In this document: positions 36,980 to 45,930 of the stretch, one piece after another
Numbering within the stretch: the stretch's first letter is position 1
How the letters are laid out: the number at the start of each line of letters is the position of its first letter
NCBI GenBank assembly: GCA_964527215.1
Contig: CAZGNZ010000013.1
Coordinates: 1 to 64,000 of the forward strand
Direction of reading: 5' to 3'
Length of the DNA: 64,000 bases
From: CAZGNZ01 sp964527215
Lineage (GTDB): Bacteria > Fidelibacterota > Marinisomatia > SCGC-AAA003-L08 > JACNLC01
The notes under the pieces: generated by a model
Told to the model about the DNA's origin: nothing
Databases searched by the model: none
The model's input: only the letters and a program-made list of their open reading frames with translations
Position numbers and translations under genes: made by a program

Positions 36980-37187
36980 AAATTCACGATACACGCATGA
37001 ATCTCCAATAAATCGAACCGCATAATTTACAGCATTCCCGTCAGAACGCAATACCGTCAGGGAGGACTCATTTTCGAATACTTCCGGATAGGTCCCGGTC
37101 AGTTGAATTTGCTTCCTGCCCGATCAATACTTCAGACAAAAAACAGCATTGATTTTTCTGTAGAGTTATTCTTGGAGTGTTTTACAA

Positions 37188-38672
37188 TTATGGATTGAGG
37201 ATCATATCCACCATTAAAACGAGATCAATAATATCAGCAGCACCGTCGCTGTTTAGGTCCAGACAGGGATTGTCTTCGGCCGTTCCGTCCAGAATGGCAG
37301 CAACAGCCATCACGATATCAATGACATCCAGCACGCCGCTTCCGTCCATATCACCTGGCACAGGACAGGGATTTTCTCCAATCACAAGATTCGTCTGTAC
37401 CGTCTCAGCTCCGTCACTGAATGTAAAGGCCACCGTCTGACCGTCCTCGGGAGATGTATCCAGCTGGAAAAAAAAGTCTGCACCGGCTGCATAATCAAAA
37501 CTTTCAGGAACCATTGGAAATACATCTCTGTCAATACTGACTCTGCGAACCACCGGAAGATTGCCGTCGGGATCGGTATAGGTCACATGAAGGGTGTTTG
37601 TATCGGATGCATAGGAGGCGTTGGATAATGCGGGAGGGTTGTTTCCTGACTGATGACCGGTTTCCAGTACAAGCACGCTGGGTTCGGTGGCATCGTGAAA
37701 GGTGATATTCTGATCAATATCCGCAGATGCCGTCATGCCAGTAACCAGAAGTCCGCCGAATTCATTGGGCCAGTTGCCGAAATCCGGATCATCTACGATA
37801 TAGGAAATATCCACGGAGAGAAACAGACCGTCTTCATGGATCACATATTCGATATCCTCGGTCACATAGGAGAACTCAACCACATTTCCGGACGGAGTGG
37901 CGACCAGTTTGATTAAACCGGGATACAGATTTCCGAAAGCACCGTCGCCAAATCCAAGGGCATAAACCACCACCGGAAACTGGGTTATATCCTGCTCCGG
38001 ATTTGAAAGTCCGGCTCCATACAGAAACCACGGCCCAAAAAATTCTCCCAGAGGAAACAAATTTGTAACGGTTGTCATCTGAACATAGACCCGATCGGAA
38101 CTGTATGAAACCAGAATATCCGTGATGTCAATATCCGGACCGCCGTTTTCAACATCATTTTCGGCTTCTGAAGCGACAGAGCACATCAGGTTCGATGTGG
38201 GCGGCATTATATCCAGTGTGTTCACCGGAGCTTGTGTCAGGAATGATACGCCGTCCGGAAGCCAGCTTTCAGCCTTGATCCACCAGTACATATCCGAACC
38301 GGCTTCCACATCGGCCGTACAGTCCCAGAATCCTGAAAAGCCGGGTGCACTCATCTCGGCACATGGTGCGGAATTCCAGCTGGCCTGCTCATCAAATGAA
38401 AAATACGCCTCGGCAGATAAAATATTGATTCCAAGATTCCCCATCGGCTGTCCCTGAACCAAAACCGTTTCCGCCGGAGCAGAGGATGCCAGGTGATCAA
38501 AAAATTCAGGGTGACGGGTATGCCTGAAAAACGCCTGATGATCCTGAACCAAACGGGAACCCGCGGAAATCCAAAGCGCTTCCGCGGCTTCGGCACCGAG
38601 CACTTCTGCCGGTGTGTTCTGTCCCCATAAACACATTGGTGCAAGCAAGAAAATCCAAAAATTCCGCGTCAT
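37188..38672 (-). CDS. Secreted protein with dockerin-like tail
   Basis: A protein of 494 residues. The start at 38672 is supported by GGAG eight bases upstream and gives a signal peptide (MTRNFWIFLLAPMCLWGQ); the longer frame adds 14 residues. The middle is beta-rich (sandwich-like) and unassigned. Before the tail is a region with TDPDGNLPVVRRVSID. The C-terminus has two dockerin-like loops (DMDGSGVLDVID and DLNSDGAADIID, with a CPVPG lead), as in the secreted proteins at 0.9-7.3 kb. It is the fourth such protein in the window and is likely exported. Function unknown. Confidence 0.85.
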   Translation of the reverse strand: MTRNFWIFLLAPMCLWGQNTPAEVLGAEAAEALWISAGSRLVQDHQAFFRHTRHPEFFDHLASSAPAETVLVQGQPMGNLGINILSAEAYFSFDEQASWNSAPCAEMSAPGFSGFWDCTADVEAGSDMYWWIKAESWLPDGVSFLTQAPVNTLDIMPPTSNLMCSVASEAENDVENGGPDIDITDILVSYSSDRVYVQMTTVTNLFPLGEFFGPWFLYGAGLSNPEQDITQFPVVVYALGFGDGAFGNLYPGLIKLVATPSGNVVEFSYVTEDIEYVIHEDGLFLSVDISYIVDDPDFGNWPNEFGGLLVTGMTASADIDQNITFHDATEPSVLVLETGHQSGNNPPALSNASYASDTNTLHVTYTDPDGNLPVVRRVSIDRDVFPMVPESFDYAAGADFFFQLDTSPEDGQTVAFTFSDGAETVQTNLVIGENPCPVPGDMDGSGVLDVIDIVMAVAAILDGTAEDNPCLDLNSDGAADIIDLVLMVDMILNP

Positions 38673-39185
38673 TTTAATCTCCATCATGATGGTTTCTGAT
38701 CCGCCGGCAGGCAAATCGGAATGGAATTATCGCCAAAGTTTTTTACCGGAAGATGCCCCGCAAAGCAAGTTCATATCAATGGATTGTCCGGTGATCGCAA
38801 ATTTTTTGATTAAGATACGCTAACAGGACAACCATAAAAAAATCGTTTCAGTCCCGCTGCGCAGACCTGTCGTCCTGAATAATCCATCTGCACGTATCGG
38901 TCAATCCGTGTCACATGAAAACCCGGTCTGCTTCTGAATACTTTATCACAAAGTCTTGCGAATAATACAGTCAAAATTAAGACGATCCCGACGGTAAAAC
39001 ATGCAATAATATTTCAACGAACTGCTGGCGGGAGCAATACTTTCATCTGAAAACGGATGCCGGCGGCCATGCAGGTAAGAATCTGCAAATTTTGACAAAT
39101 CCCAAATATATTTCTTTTAATACATATTTTTCCGGTACTAAATTTTGAAATATTAAAATAACACCTTTAAATATTTGGAGGAACA
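38673..39185. other. Divergent intergenic region
   Basis: No gene or known RNA is seen in these 513 bases. It is the shared upstream region of the minus-strand dockerin gene and the plus-strand amino-acid operon. It holds one copy of ATCCGCCGGCAG (38699-38710) also found before the mannanase gene, a CAGGACAAC/GTCGTCCTG inverted repeat (38824-38877), and a consensus TTGACA (39092-39097) with only poor -10 candidates. TTGGAGG at 39175-39181 is the ribosome-binding site of the next gene. No SAM-type riboswitch core was recognised. Confidence 0.5.
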
Positions 39186-40556
39186 ATGAAAGATCTCAGC
39201 TACTGGATTGAAACCGGCCAAAAGATGATGAAAGACCGGCAGCGTCGTATTGACCGCACCCGCAGCTGGAAATTTGATACTATTGCCACTCATGGTCTGT
39301 ATGACATGAGTCAGGCATTTGAACTGAACAACGGGTCTATCATGGAGCCGGTGTATATGAGTCCTGCCCAGGCATATCGCGACAGCTATGAGATGGAGGC
39401 CGGCCTGTCCTATCAGATGCCGAACTGGTGTTATTCGCGCATTGCCAATCCATCCACGTTTTTTCTTGAAGAAACCATCGCACTGCTGGAAACATACGGT
39501 ACTGATCTGGAGGCAACAGGACTGGCAACATCCAGCGGCATGAGCGCAATTCGAACAGCTACGGATCCCTTTCTGGCGAAAATGGATGAGCTGCCGCCTC
39601 CCAACATCGTGGCTTCGGCAAAAGTATACGGCGGAACGTTCCAGCAGTTTTGGGTCCGCCGATTTCAGGAACAGGGTATTGAAGTACGATGGATCCGCGA
39701 TTCTCAGAATGTTCTGGAATGGGCGGCCAATGTGGATGAAGGCACCCGTTTTGTGTACGGTGAATTCCCCTCCAACCCGTCCGTGGCTATTTTTGATATT
39801 GAGAAAATTGCTGAGCTGGCTCATTCCTTTGAGTGTCCTCTGATAGTAGATTCTACCTGCGCTTCCCCGGCACTGACACGTCCGTTCCAGTTTGGTGCAG
39901 ATATTGTGATTCAGTCAGCATCCAAAGTGATTGGCGCCAGCGGCACCTCCATCATCGGACTGCTCACGGCCCGGAAAAACCTGGTCAGCAAAGTGGAGGA
40001 TCCGGAAATGAAAGCCGATTTTGGCATGTGGGCCAAACTGTGGCCGTACCGCGACAATGGTCCTGCTTTGCACCCCATGGCCGCTGTTCTGACTCTAAAT
40101 GATTTGCGCGGTCTGCGCCCCCGAATTGTCCAGATGAGCCAAACAGCGCAGACGGTGGCGGAATATCTTGAACATCATCCAAAGACGGATAAGGTATTCT
40201 ATCCCGGTCTGAAGAGTTTTCAGGGATATGAGCTGGCCCGAAAGTATATGAAGGCTGTGGACAGTGACGATAACATGTACGGCTTCATGCTTTCGGTTGA
40301 GATTTCTGAAAAAAACCCCGACTCGAATGTCAATGCACGCAAGTTTTATGACGGTCTTGAAATGATATGGCGTGCCACCGACCTTGGACGGGTAAAAACC
40401 GTGGCCACGATGAATTCCATCTCCACACATCAGCAGCAGGGAGAAGAAGGCCGTGAACTGGCGGGGATTAACCCCAATGCCGTCAGAATTGCCGTTGGAC
40501 TGGAAGCCCCGGAAGATATTATCAGTGATCTGGAAAAAGGATTTGCCGCCATTTAA
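39186..40556 (+). CDS. Cys/Met-metabolism PLP-dependent enzyme
   Basis: A 456-residue enzyme of the cystathionine gamma-synthase/methionine gamma-lyase superfamily (fold type I). The pattern IMEPVYMSPAQAY...YSRIANPS and the PLP lysine in QSASKVIGASGT (K247) place it there. The usual SxTKYxxGH context is altered, so the reaction (lyase, or O-acylhomoserine thiolase) cannot be fixed. It has a longer N-terminus than usual (SYWIETGQKMMKDRQRR...). A TTGGAGG site supports the start. It heads an operon with homoserine dehydrogenase and an aldehyde dehydrogenase, pointing to homoserine or sulfur amino acid turnover. Confidence 0.88.
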   Translation: MKDLSYWIETGQKMMKDRQRRIDRTRSWKFDTIATHGLYDMSQAFELNNGSIMEPVYMSPAQAYRDSYEMEAGLSYQMPNWCYSRIANPSTFFLEETIALLETYGTDLEATGLATSSGMSAIRTATDPFLAKMDELPPPNIVASAKVYGGTFQQFWVRRFQEQGIEVRWIRDSQNVLEWAANVDEGTRFVYGEFPSNPSVAIFDIEKIAELAHSFECPLIVDSTCASPALTRPFQFGADIVIQSASKVIGASGTSIIGLLTARKNLVSKVEDPEMKADFGMWAKLWPYRDNGPALHPMAAVLTLNDLRGLRPRIVQMSQTAQTVAEYLEHHPKTDKVFYPGLKSFQGYELARKYMKAVDSDDNMYGFMLSVEISEKNPDSNVNARKFYDGLEMIWRATDLGRVKTVATMNSISTHQQQGEEGRELAGINPNAVRIAVGLEAPEDIISDLEKGFAAI

Positions 40557-40640
40557 CCTGATTAATGGAGAAAAGGCAACGAATCCCCGGACTAATGACC
40601 TTTCAGCACCGCGAGGTGTCTGATTACAGAGGAGACAAAC

Positions 40641-41663
40641 ATGAAACAGAACATTTTACTCATAGGCTTTGGCACCGTTGGTCAGGGTCTTTGCGAAATC
40701 ATTCAGGAAAAATCCCATTTCCTGAAACAGAAATACGATTACGAACCGGTTGTGACGGGTGTTTGCGATCCGCGGTTCGGAACGGTCTACTGCGCCGACG
40801 GACTGGACACGCAGCTGCTGATCACCCAGGCACATGAAGGCACAAAATTCACAGAAAACCTTCAGAAATGGGACGCCGTTGAACTGATTCGCAATGCTGA
40901 AGCGGATGTGGTCTGCGAACTGGCTTTTACCAATCTGAATGACGGCGAGCCGGCCATCACCCACTGCAGGGCGGCATTTGAAACCCGTAAACATGTGGTG
41001 ACCAGCAATAAAGGTCCCGCTGCTCTGGCATATCGCGAGATGATGCAGCTGGCAGCCGCCAATGGCGTTCAGTTCCTCATTGAAGGTACTGTGATGAGCG
41101 GGTCACCCGTGCTGAATCTCGCCGACGGCCCGCTTGCGGGATGCACCATTACATCCGCCAAAGGGATTCTGAACGGTACAACCAACTATATGCTCAGTGA
41201 AATGGAAAAGGGGATGGACTATGATGAAGTTTTAAAGACCGCCCAGGAACTTGGCTATGCGGAAGCAGATCCCGCCGGAGATGTGGAAGGATACGACGCC
41301 AGAGCCAAAGTCACCATTCTGACCAATGTGGTCATGGGTGAGAACTTCTCAATAGATGATGTCAGCTGTGAAGGCATTACGGGCATTACGGCCGAAGATA
41401 TTCGAAGGGCTAAATCAGAAAACGCCCGGTGGAAGCTGATCGGATCGGTGGAAAAAACCGAGGGGAAAGTGACGGCAGCCGTAAAACCGGAAATGGTGCC
41501 GCTGACCCATCCGCTGGCAGGCGTCATGGGGGCCGCCAATGCCCTGACGTTTCATACTGACCTGCTGGGTGATGTCACTGTTGTGGGTCCCGGAGCCGGA
41601 CGTCAGGAAACCGGGTATTCCATTCTCACTGATCTCATCGCTCTGCACCGGGGTCATTCTTAA
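40641..41663 (+). CDS. hom: Homoserine dehydrogenase
   Basis: A 340-residue NAD(P)-dependent enzyme for aspartate semialdehyde/homoserine interconversion. The Rossmann motif GFGTVGQG is at the N-terminus. SNKGPAAL, GTVMSGSPV and the catalytic segment ADPAGDVEGYDARAKVTIL (Asp and Lys) are present. No C-terminal ACT domain is present, so it is probably not threonine-inhibited. GAGGAG precedes the start. It lies between a Cys/Met PLP enzyme and an aldehyde dehydrogenase. Confidence 0.93.
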   Translation: MKQNILLIGFGTVGQGLCEIIQEKSHFLKQKYDYEPVVTGVCDPRFGTVYCADGLDTQLLITQAHEGTKFTENLQKWDAVELIRNAEADVVCELAFTNLNDGEPAITHCRAAFETRKHVVTSNKGPAALAYREMMQLAAANGVQFLIEGTVMSGSPVLNLADGPLAGCTITSAKGILNGTTNYMLSEMEKGMDYDEVLKTAQELGYAEADPAGDVEGYDARAKVTILTNVVMGENFSIDDVSCEGITGITAEDIRRAKSENARWKLIGSVEKTEGKVTAAVKPEMVPLTHPLAGVMGAANALTFHTDLLGDVTVVGPGAGRQETGYSILTDLIALHRGHS

Positions 41664-41686
41664 CAGCAAAATTTAAAGGAATTATT

Positions 41687-43099
41687 ATGAAAATGCTTAT
41701 CGCCGGAAAATGGGTTGACCGGGAAGAAAAAATCCAGGTATTGAATCCATACGATAATTCACTGGTGGATACCGTTCCTGCAGGAACAGCAGATGATATC
41801 GATGCTGCCATAACAGCAGCACAGGAGGGTTATGAAATCAACCGCAGACTGCCTTCCCATGAACGCATCAGTATCCTCATGAAAACAGCCCGGATTATGG
41901 AAGAACGATTTGAAGATCTGGCACGGACCATCGCATCAGAGGGATCAAAAACCATAATGGAAGCCGAAAAAGAAGTCGCCCGTGCCATCAACACGATTAC
42001 CATATCAGCCGAAGAAGCCCGGCGCATCAACGGTGAAACCATTCCCTTTGATTCTGCTCCCGGTTCTGAAAACAGAATTGGCTACTACTACCGGTTTCCC
42101 ATCGGCATTATCGCCTGCATCACACCCTTTAACGATCCGCTGAACCTGGTCGCCCACAAACTGGGACCTGCTGTGGCTGGCGGGAACTCTGTTGTTCTGA
42201 AACCTGCAACAGTGACCCCTCTGAGCGGCCTGAAACTGGCGCAGTGCATGATGGATGCGGGACTGCCGCCCAATGTGGTAAATGTTGTGACCGGGCACGG
42301 CAGTGATATCGGAGAAGTGCTGGTTCGGGATGAACGGGTCCGGATGGTTTCCTTTACCGGCGGCGTGGAAGCCGGGAAACGGGTAACTCAGATTGCCGGA
42401 CTGAAAAAGATCGGCATGGAACTGGGCTCCAACTCTCCCGTGATTGTGATGAACGACTGCAAGATGGACGCAGCTGTGGAAAGCTGTGTGTCCGGATCCT
42501 TCTGGGCTGTGGGCCAAAACTGCATCGGCGTTCAGCGTATCTATATTCAGGATGGAATTTTTGATGCATTTCGGGATCAGTTTGTATCCCGGACACGGCA
42601 GTACAAAACCGGGTATCAGCTGGATGAAAACACCGATATGGGACCCATGATCACGGAAAAGGAAGCGGAACGCGTTATTGAATGGGTAGAAGATGCTGTT
42701 GCCAAAGGAGCCCATCTGCTCACAGGCGGAACCCGAAATGGCAGCCTGGTGCAGCCGACGGTCTTCGAAAATATGCCTGGAAATGCACGCCTTGACTGTG
42801 AAGAAGTTTTTGGTCCGGTCGTCAGTCTGTACCGAATTTCCACCCTGGATGAAGGCATTAAAAAAGCCAATGCCGTGGACTATGGTCTGCATGGCGCTAT
42901 TTTCACTCAGGATGTGAACAATGCCTTTCATGCGGTGGTTAACATGGATGTGGGTGGAATCATTGTGAATGACAGTACCGATTACCGGGTGGATCTCATG
43001 CCGTTTGGCGGTGTGAAAAACAGTGGTCTTGGCCGGGAGGGACTGAAGTTTGCCCTTCAGGAAATGACGGAACCCAAAATGGTCTGCTTCAATCTCTGA
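41687..43099 (+). CDS. NAD-dependent aldehyde dehydrogenase
   Basis: A 470-residue ALDH. Typical features: the FPIGIIACITPFNDPLNLVAHKLGPAV segment, the nucleotide-binding FTGGVEAG, the base Glu in ELGSNSP and the catalytic Cys in GQNCIGVQR. It resembles lactaldehyde/sulfolactaldehyde-type and non-phosphorylating GAPDH-like ALDHs. The operon suggests that it could oxidise aspartate semialdehyde or a 2-oxobutyrate-derived aldehyde; this is inference. It starts 23 bp after hom. A GC-rich hairpin follows (43115-43149). Confidence 0.92.
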   Translation: MKMLIAGKWVDREEKIQVLNPYDNSLVDTVPAGTADDIDAAITAAQEGYEINRRLPSHERISILMKTARIMEERFEDLARTIASEGSKTIMEAEKEVARAINTITISAEEARRINGETIPFDSAPGSENRIGYYYRFPIGIIACITPFNDPLNLVAHKLGPAVAGGNSVVLKPATVTPLSGLKLAQCMMDAGLPPNVVNVVTGHGSDIGEVLVRDERVRMVSFTGGVEAGKRVTQIAGLKKIGMELGSNSPVIVMNDCKMDAAVESCVSGSFWAVGQNCIGVQRIYIQDGIFDAFRDQFVSRTRQYKTGYQLDENTDMGPMITEKEAERVIEWVEDAVAKGAHLLTGGTRNGSLVQPTVFENMPGNARLDCEEVFGPVVSLYRISTLDEGIKKANAVDYGLHGAIFTQDVNNAFHAVVNMDVGGIIVNDSTDYRVDLMPFGGVKNSGLGREGLKFALQEMTEPKMVCFNL

Positions 43100-43114
43100 G
43101 CGATTTGAAATTCG

Positions 43115-43149
43115 ACGGGAGGTCGCCGAAGGATTGCGGCCTCTCCCGC
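43115..43149 (+). terminator. GC-rich hairpin after aldehyde dehydrogenase gene
   Basis: The arms ACGGGAGGTCGC and GCGGCCTCTCCCGC pair imperfectly around GAAGGATT. No T tract follows, so it may be a weak terminator, an mRNA-stabilising stem, or both. Confidence 0.4.
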
Positions 43150-43235
43150 ATGCCCATGTTCCTGGCATTGATTTGAGGATTATGCACCGGATTTTGGATA
43201 ACTACAATTACGAGTTCTAAACACAGACCCATCAT

Positions 43236-43742
43236 ATGAAAATTGATCAGATTGACAGACAGATATTGAGTATTCTTCAGGAAAACGGCAGAATCACCAA
43301 CTCCGAGCTGGCAAAACGCGTTGGACTGTCACCGGCTCCCACCCTTGAACGGATGAAAAAACTGGAGCGCAGCGGTGTCATCAGCGGTTATCACGCACGG
43401 CTGGATCCGGAGAAAATTGATGTTGGAATTCAGACGTTTGTGGAAGTGACTCTTTCCCGTCACGAGCAGCAGGTAATCCTGAGTTTCATTGAAGCCACCA
43501 GAGAAATTAAAGAAATCATCGGCTGTTACTATGTAACAGGCCGGGCTGATTTTCTGCTGCGGGTGGCGGCACGCAATATGAAGGAATATGAAAAATTCCT
43601 GCTTCGAAGACTCACCACCATCGAAAATATCCAGCATGTGGAAACCATGATAATTCTGTCGAACTTCAAGGAACAAAATCAATTTCCCATTTATAAGTGC
43701 GACAAAATTAATGGGAGGAAAAATCAACATGAAAATCAATAA
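43236..43742 (+). CDS. Lrp/AsnC-family transcriptional regulator
   Basis: A 168-residue regulator. The N-terminal winged HTH (QIDRQILSILQENGRITNSELAKRVGLS...LERMKKLERSGVISGY) is at about 5-60. A RAM ligand-binding beta-alpha domain (about 70-150; VTGRADFLLRVAARNMKEYEKFLL) follows. The family answers to amino acids as effectors. Its place after the homoserine-type operon suggests it controls that operon. It overlaps the next gene by 14 bases. Confidence 0.93.
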   Translation: MKIDQIDRQILSILQENGRITNSELAKRVGLSPAPTLERMKKLERSGVISGYHARLDPEKIDVGIQTFVEVTLSRHEQQVILSFIEATREIKEIIGCYYVTGRADFLLRVAARNMKEYEKFLLRRLTTIENIQHVETMIILSNFKEQNQFPIYKCDKINGRKNQHENQ

Positions 43743-44421
43743 CCTTAATATCAGCTCCGCAGATCTTACAGCGGTAAAACAGGCATATCTGATCCGTGTT
43801 TTCGGTTGGATGGGCCTGGGTTTGATCACTACTGCCATCGTTTCCGCATTTGTCGTGACCACGATCGGGTTTATCAGTCCGACAGCTTTTATCATTGCCG
43901 TCATTGCTGAATTTTATCTCGTGTATAGGATTTCACGGCATGTTTTCAAAATGACCGCCCGAGCAGCTGTAGCGACCTTTATCGGATACTCTGCTCTGAA
44001 CGGCTTTACACTCTCCGGTCTCTTTATTTATTACGCGGCAGAATCCATTGTATCCGCATTCGTGATCTCGGCCTCCATTTTTATTTTTATGGCAGTTTAT
44101 GGTTATACCACCAAAAAAGATCTTTCCGGAATGGGCAGTTTCATGATGATGGGTCTGTTCGGATTGCTGGTCGCGCTGTTTGTCAGTTTCATTTTCCAGA
44201 ACAGCATGCTGAATCTGATTATCAGCGTCCTGTTTGTGATCGTGTTTACGGGGTTGACAGCCTGGGATGTTCAGAATATTGCCAGATCTGCGCTTCAGAT
44301 GGAAGGCTCCGGTGAGACGGTTGCCACCAAAGGCGCAATTCTGGGCGCACTTCACCTCTATCTGAACTTCATCAATATATTTATACATCTTCTGCACATC
44401 ATCGGTTTTATGAGAGACTGA
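43729..44421 (+). CDS. Bax inhibitor-1 / YccA family membrane protein
   Basis: A 230-residue protein with seven TM helices. The ATG at 43729 is preceded by GGGAGG with good spacing; an upstream ATG at 43711 would add six residues and run through that site. Conserved features are GLGLITTAIVSAFVV, the sixth-helix region VFTGLTAWDVQNIAR and ALHLYLNFINIFIHLLHIIG at the end. Family members are pH-sensitive calcium leak channels or membrane-protease regulators. A strong terminator follows. Confidence 0.93.
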   Translation: MKINNLNISSADLTAVKQAYLIRVFGWMGLGLITTAIVSAFVVTTIGFISPTAFIIAVIAEFYLVYRISRHVFKMTARAAVATFIGYSALNGFTLSGLFIYYAAESIVSAFVISASIFIFMAVYGYTTKKDLSGMGSFMMMGLFGLLVALFVSFIFQNSMLNLIISVLFVIVFTGLTAWDVQNIARSALQMEGSGETVATKGAILGALHLYLNFINIFIHLLHIIGFMRD

Positions 44422-44485
44422 CATTTTTCCAATTGCATCACCGAATCCTGCTGCACGAGTTCATGCAGGAAATACCATTGTCACT

Positions 44486-44519
44486 GCGGCTCCTTTTTGG
44501 GAGCCGCTTTGCTTTCTTT
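44486..44519 (+). terminator. Rho-independent terminator after BI-1 gene
   Basis: GCGGCTCC (44486-44493) and GGAGCCGC (44500-44507) pair around TTTTTG and are followed by a T-rich tract (TTTGCTTTCTTTCC). It separates the Lrp/BI-1 transcript from the exporter gene. Confidence 0.85.
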
Positions 44520-44595
44520 CCAATTTTGACAAATTGTCTGTCTAAATTCTATCCTCTGAAATTCAGGAAATCACTTCATTTGACGATGGACCCGT

Positions 44596-45900
44596 TTGGA
44601 ATTAGACACCCGTAAAATATTTCTGTTCTGGCTTCCCCTTTCCGTCACCTGGCTGCTCATGGCGGTGGAGGGTCCATTTCTGGCAGCCGTAATCGCCCGA
44701 ATGGCGGATCCCAAGATCAACCTTGCATCCTACGGTGTGGCCTTTGCCCTGGCCATGTTCATTGAATCTCCGATTATCATGATCATGAGCGCTGCCACTG
44801 CGTTGGTAAAAAATCACGCGACATTCATCAAACTGCGCAATTTCACATTCTTGATAAACGCTCTGATTACCATCATCATGGGGATTATTCTTCTGCCGCC
44901 GGTTTTCCATATACTGTCTGGAAAAATGCTGTCGCTTGAACCGGAAGTATCTCGTTTGACCCACCGGGCGCTGTTGCTGATGCTGCCCTGGCCGAGTGCC
45001 ATCGGCTACAGACGTTTTTATCAGGGAATTCTGATTATCAACGGTTTGACCCGGCGGGTGGCTCTGGGAACGGGTGTCCGGCTGGTGACAATGGCTGCCA
45101 CCGCTCTGATATTATTTTTCAGATTTAAGCCTGACGGGGCTCTGGTTGGTGCGCTGGCCCTGACGGTAGGAGTGGTTTCGGAAGCAGCAGCAGTCCGGAT
45201 CATGGCTGCCGGTTCAATCTCTCGAATGATAAAAAACCGGCAGCAGGCAGAATCATCCGGTGAAGAGCTGAGGTACCGAAATATCATTTCGTTTTACTAC
45301 CCTCTGGCGCTGACGTCAATACTGTCTCTGGGTGTGCACCCCCTGGTGACCTTTTTTATGGGATGGAGTCCGAACTCGCTTGAGTCACTTGCCGTATTGC
45401 CTGTGATCAATTCATTTGTTTTCATTTTTCGCAGTGCCGGACTTTCCTATCAGGAGGTTGGGATCGCTTTGATGGGAACGGATTGGACCCATTATCGAAA
45501 ACTCCGGAATTTTGCCGTATTCATGGGACTGACCACTTCATCGCTGATGGGATTTATTGTCTTTTCTCCCCTCATCCATTTCTGGCTGAAACAGGTATCC
45601 GGCCTGAATTCTGAGTTGTCGTCATTTGCGCTGTTTCCGCTGAAGATGATGATTTTGCTCCCGGCCCAGGCCGTCATCATAGCATTTCAGAGAGCCGTAA
45701 TGGTTTATGCTCGAAAGACCACCGCACTTACCATTGCGACCATCATTGAAATGAGCGGCATTGCACTTACTCTCTATGTCTGCATTGTTCATATCCAGCT
45801 CACCGGCGTGGTGTCGGCAGCCCTGGCGTATACGCTGGGCCGTCTGACGGCCAACCTGTATCTGTCTGGTCCGTACAGGAAGGCTTTGTCCGGCGGATAA
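44596..45900 (+). CDS. MATE-like (MOP superfamily) membrane transporter
   Basis: A 434-residue protein of 12 hydrophobic segments in two similar halves. Features such as LPLSVTWLLMAVEGPFLAAVIAR, MGWSPNSLESLAVLPVINSFVFIFRSAG and LGRLTANLYLSGP suggest a MATE or ANKH-like member of the MOP superfamily, which export drugs, ions or lipid-linked molecules. The start is a TTG at 44596: a stop at 44581 and the absence of ATG/GTG in frame leave no other early start. No substrate can be named. Confidence 0.82.
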   Translation: MELDTRKIFLFWLPLSVTWLLMAVEGPFLAAVIARMADPKINLASYGVAFALAMFIESPIIMIMSAATALVKNHATFIKLRNFTFLINALITIIMGIILLPPVFHILSGKMLSLEPEVSRLTHRALLLMLPWPSAIGYRRFYQGILIINGLTRRVALGTGVRLVTMAATALILFFRFKPDGALVGALALTVGVVSEAAAVRIMAAGSISRMIKNRQQAESSGEELRYRNIISFYYPLALTSILSLGVHPLVTFFMGWSPNSLESLAVLPVINSFVFIFRSAGLSYQEVGIALMGTDWTHYRKLRNFAVFMGLTTSSLMGFIVFSPLIHFWLKQVSGLNSELSSFALFPLKMMILLPAQAVIIAFQRAVMVYARKTTALTIATIIEMSGIALTLYVCIVHIQLTGVVSAALAYTLGRLTANLYLSGPYRKALSGG

Positions 45901-45930
45901 ACCTGTAAGGATTTCAAAGGAGAAATCACC

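Noticed and set aside
38880..39185. Possible SAM-type riboswitch before the Cys/Met PLP enzyme
   Set aside because: Small stems are present but no SAM-I, SAM-II or cobalamin core motif was recognised.
44433..44615. 60-codon frame between BI-1 and the exporter genes
   Set aside because: It passes through the terminator stem and has no ribosome-binding site.
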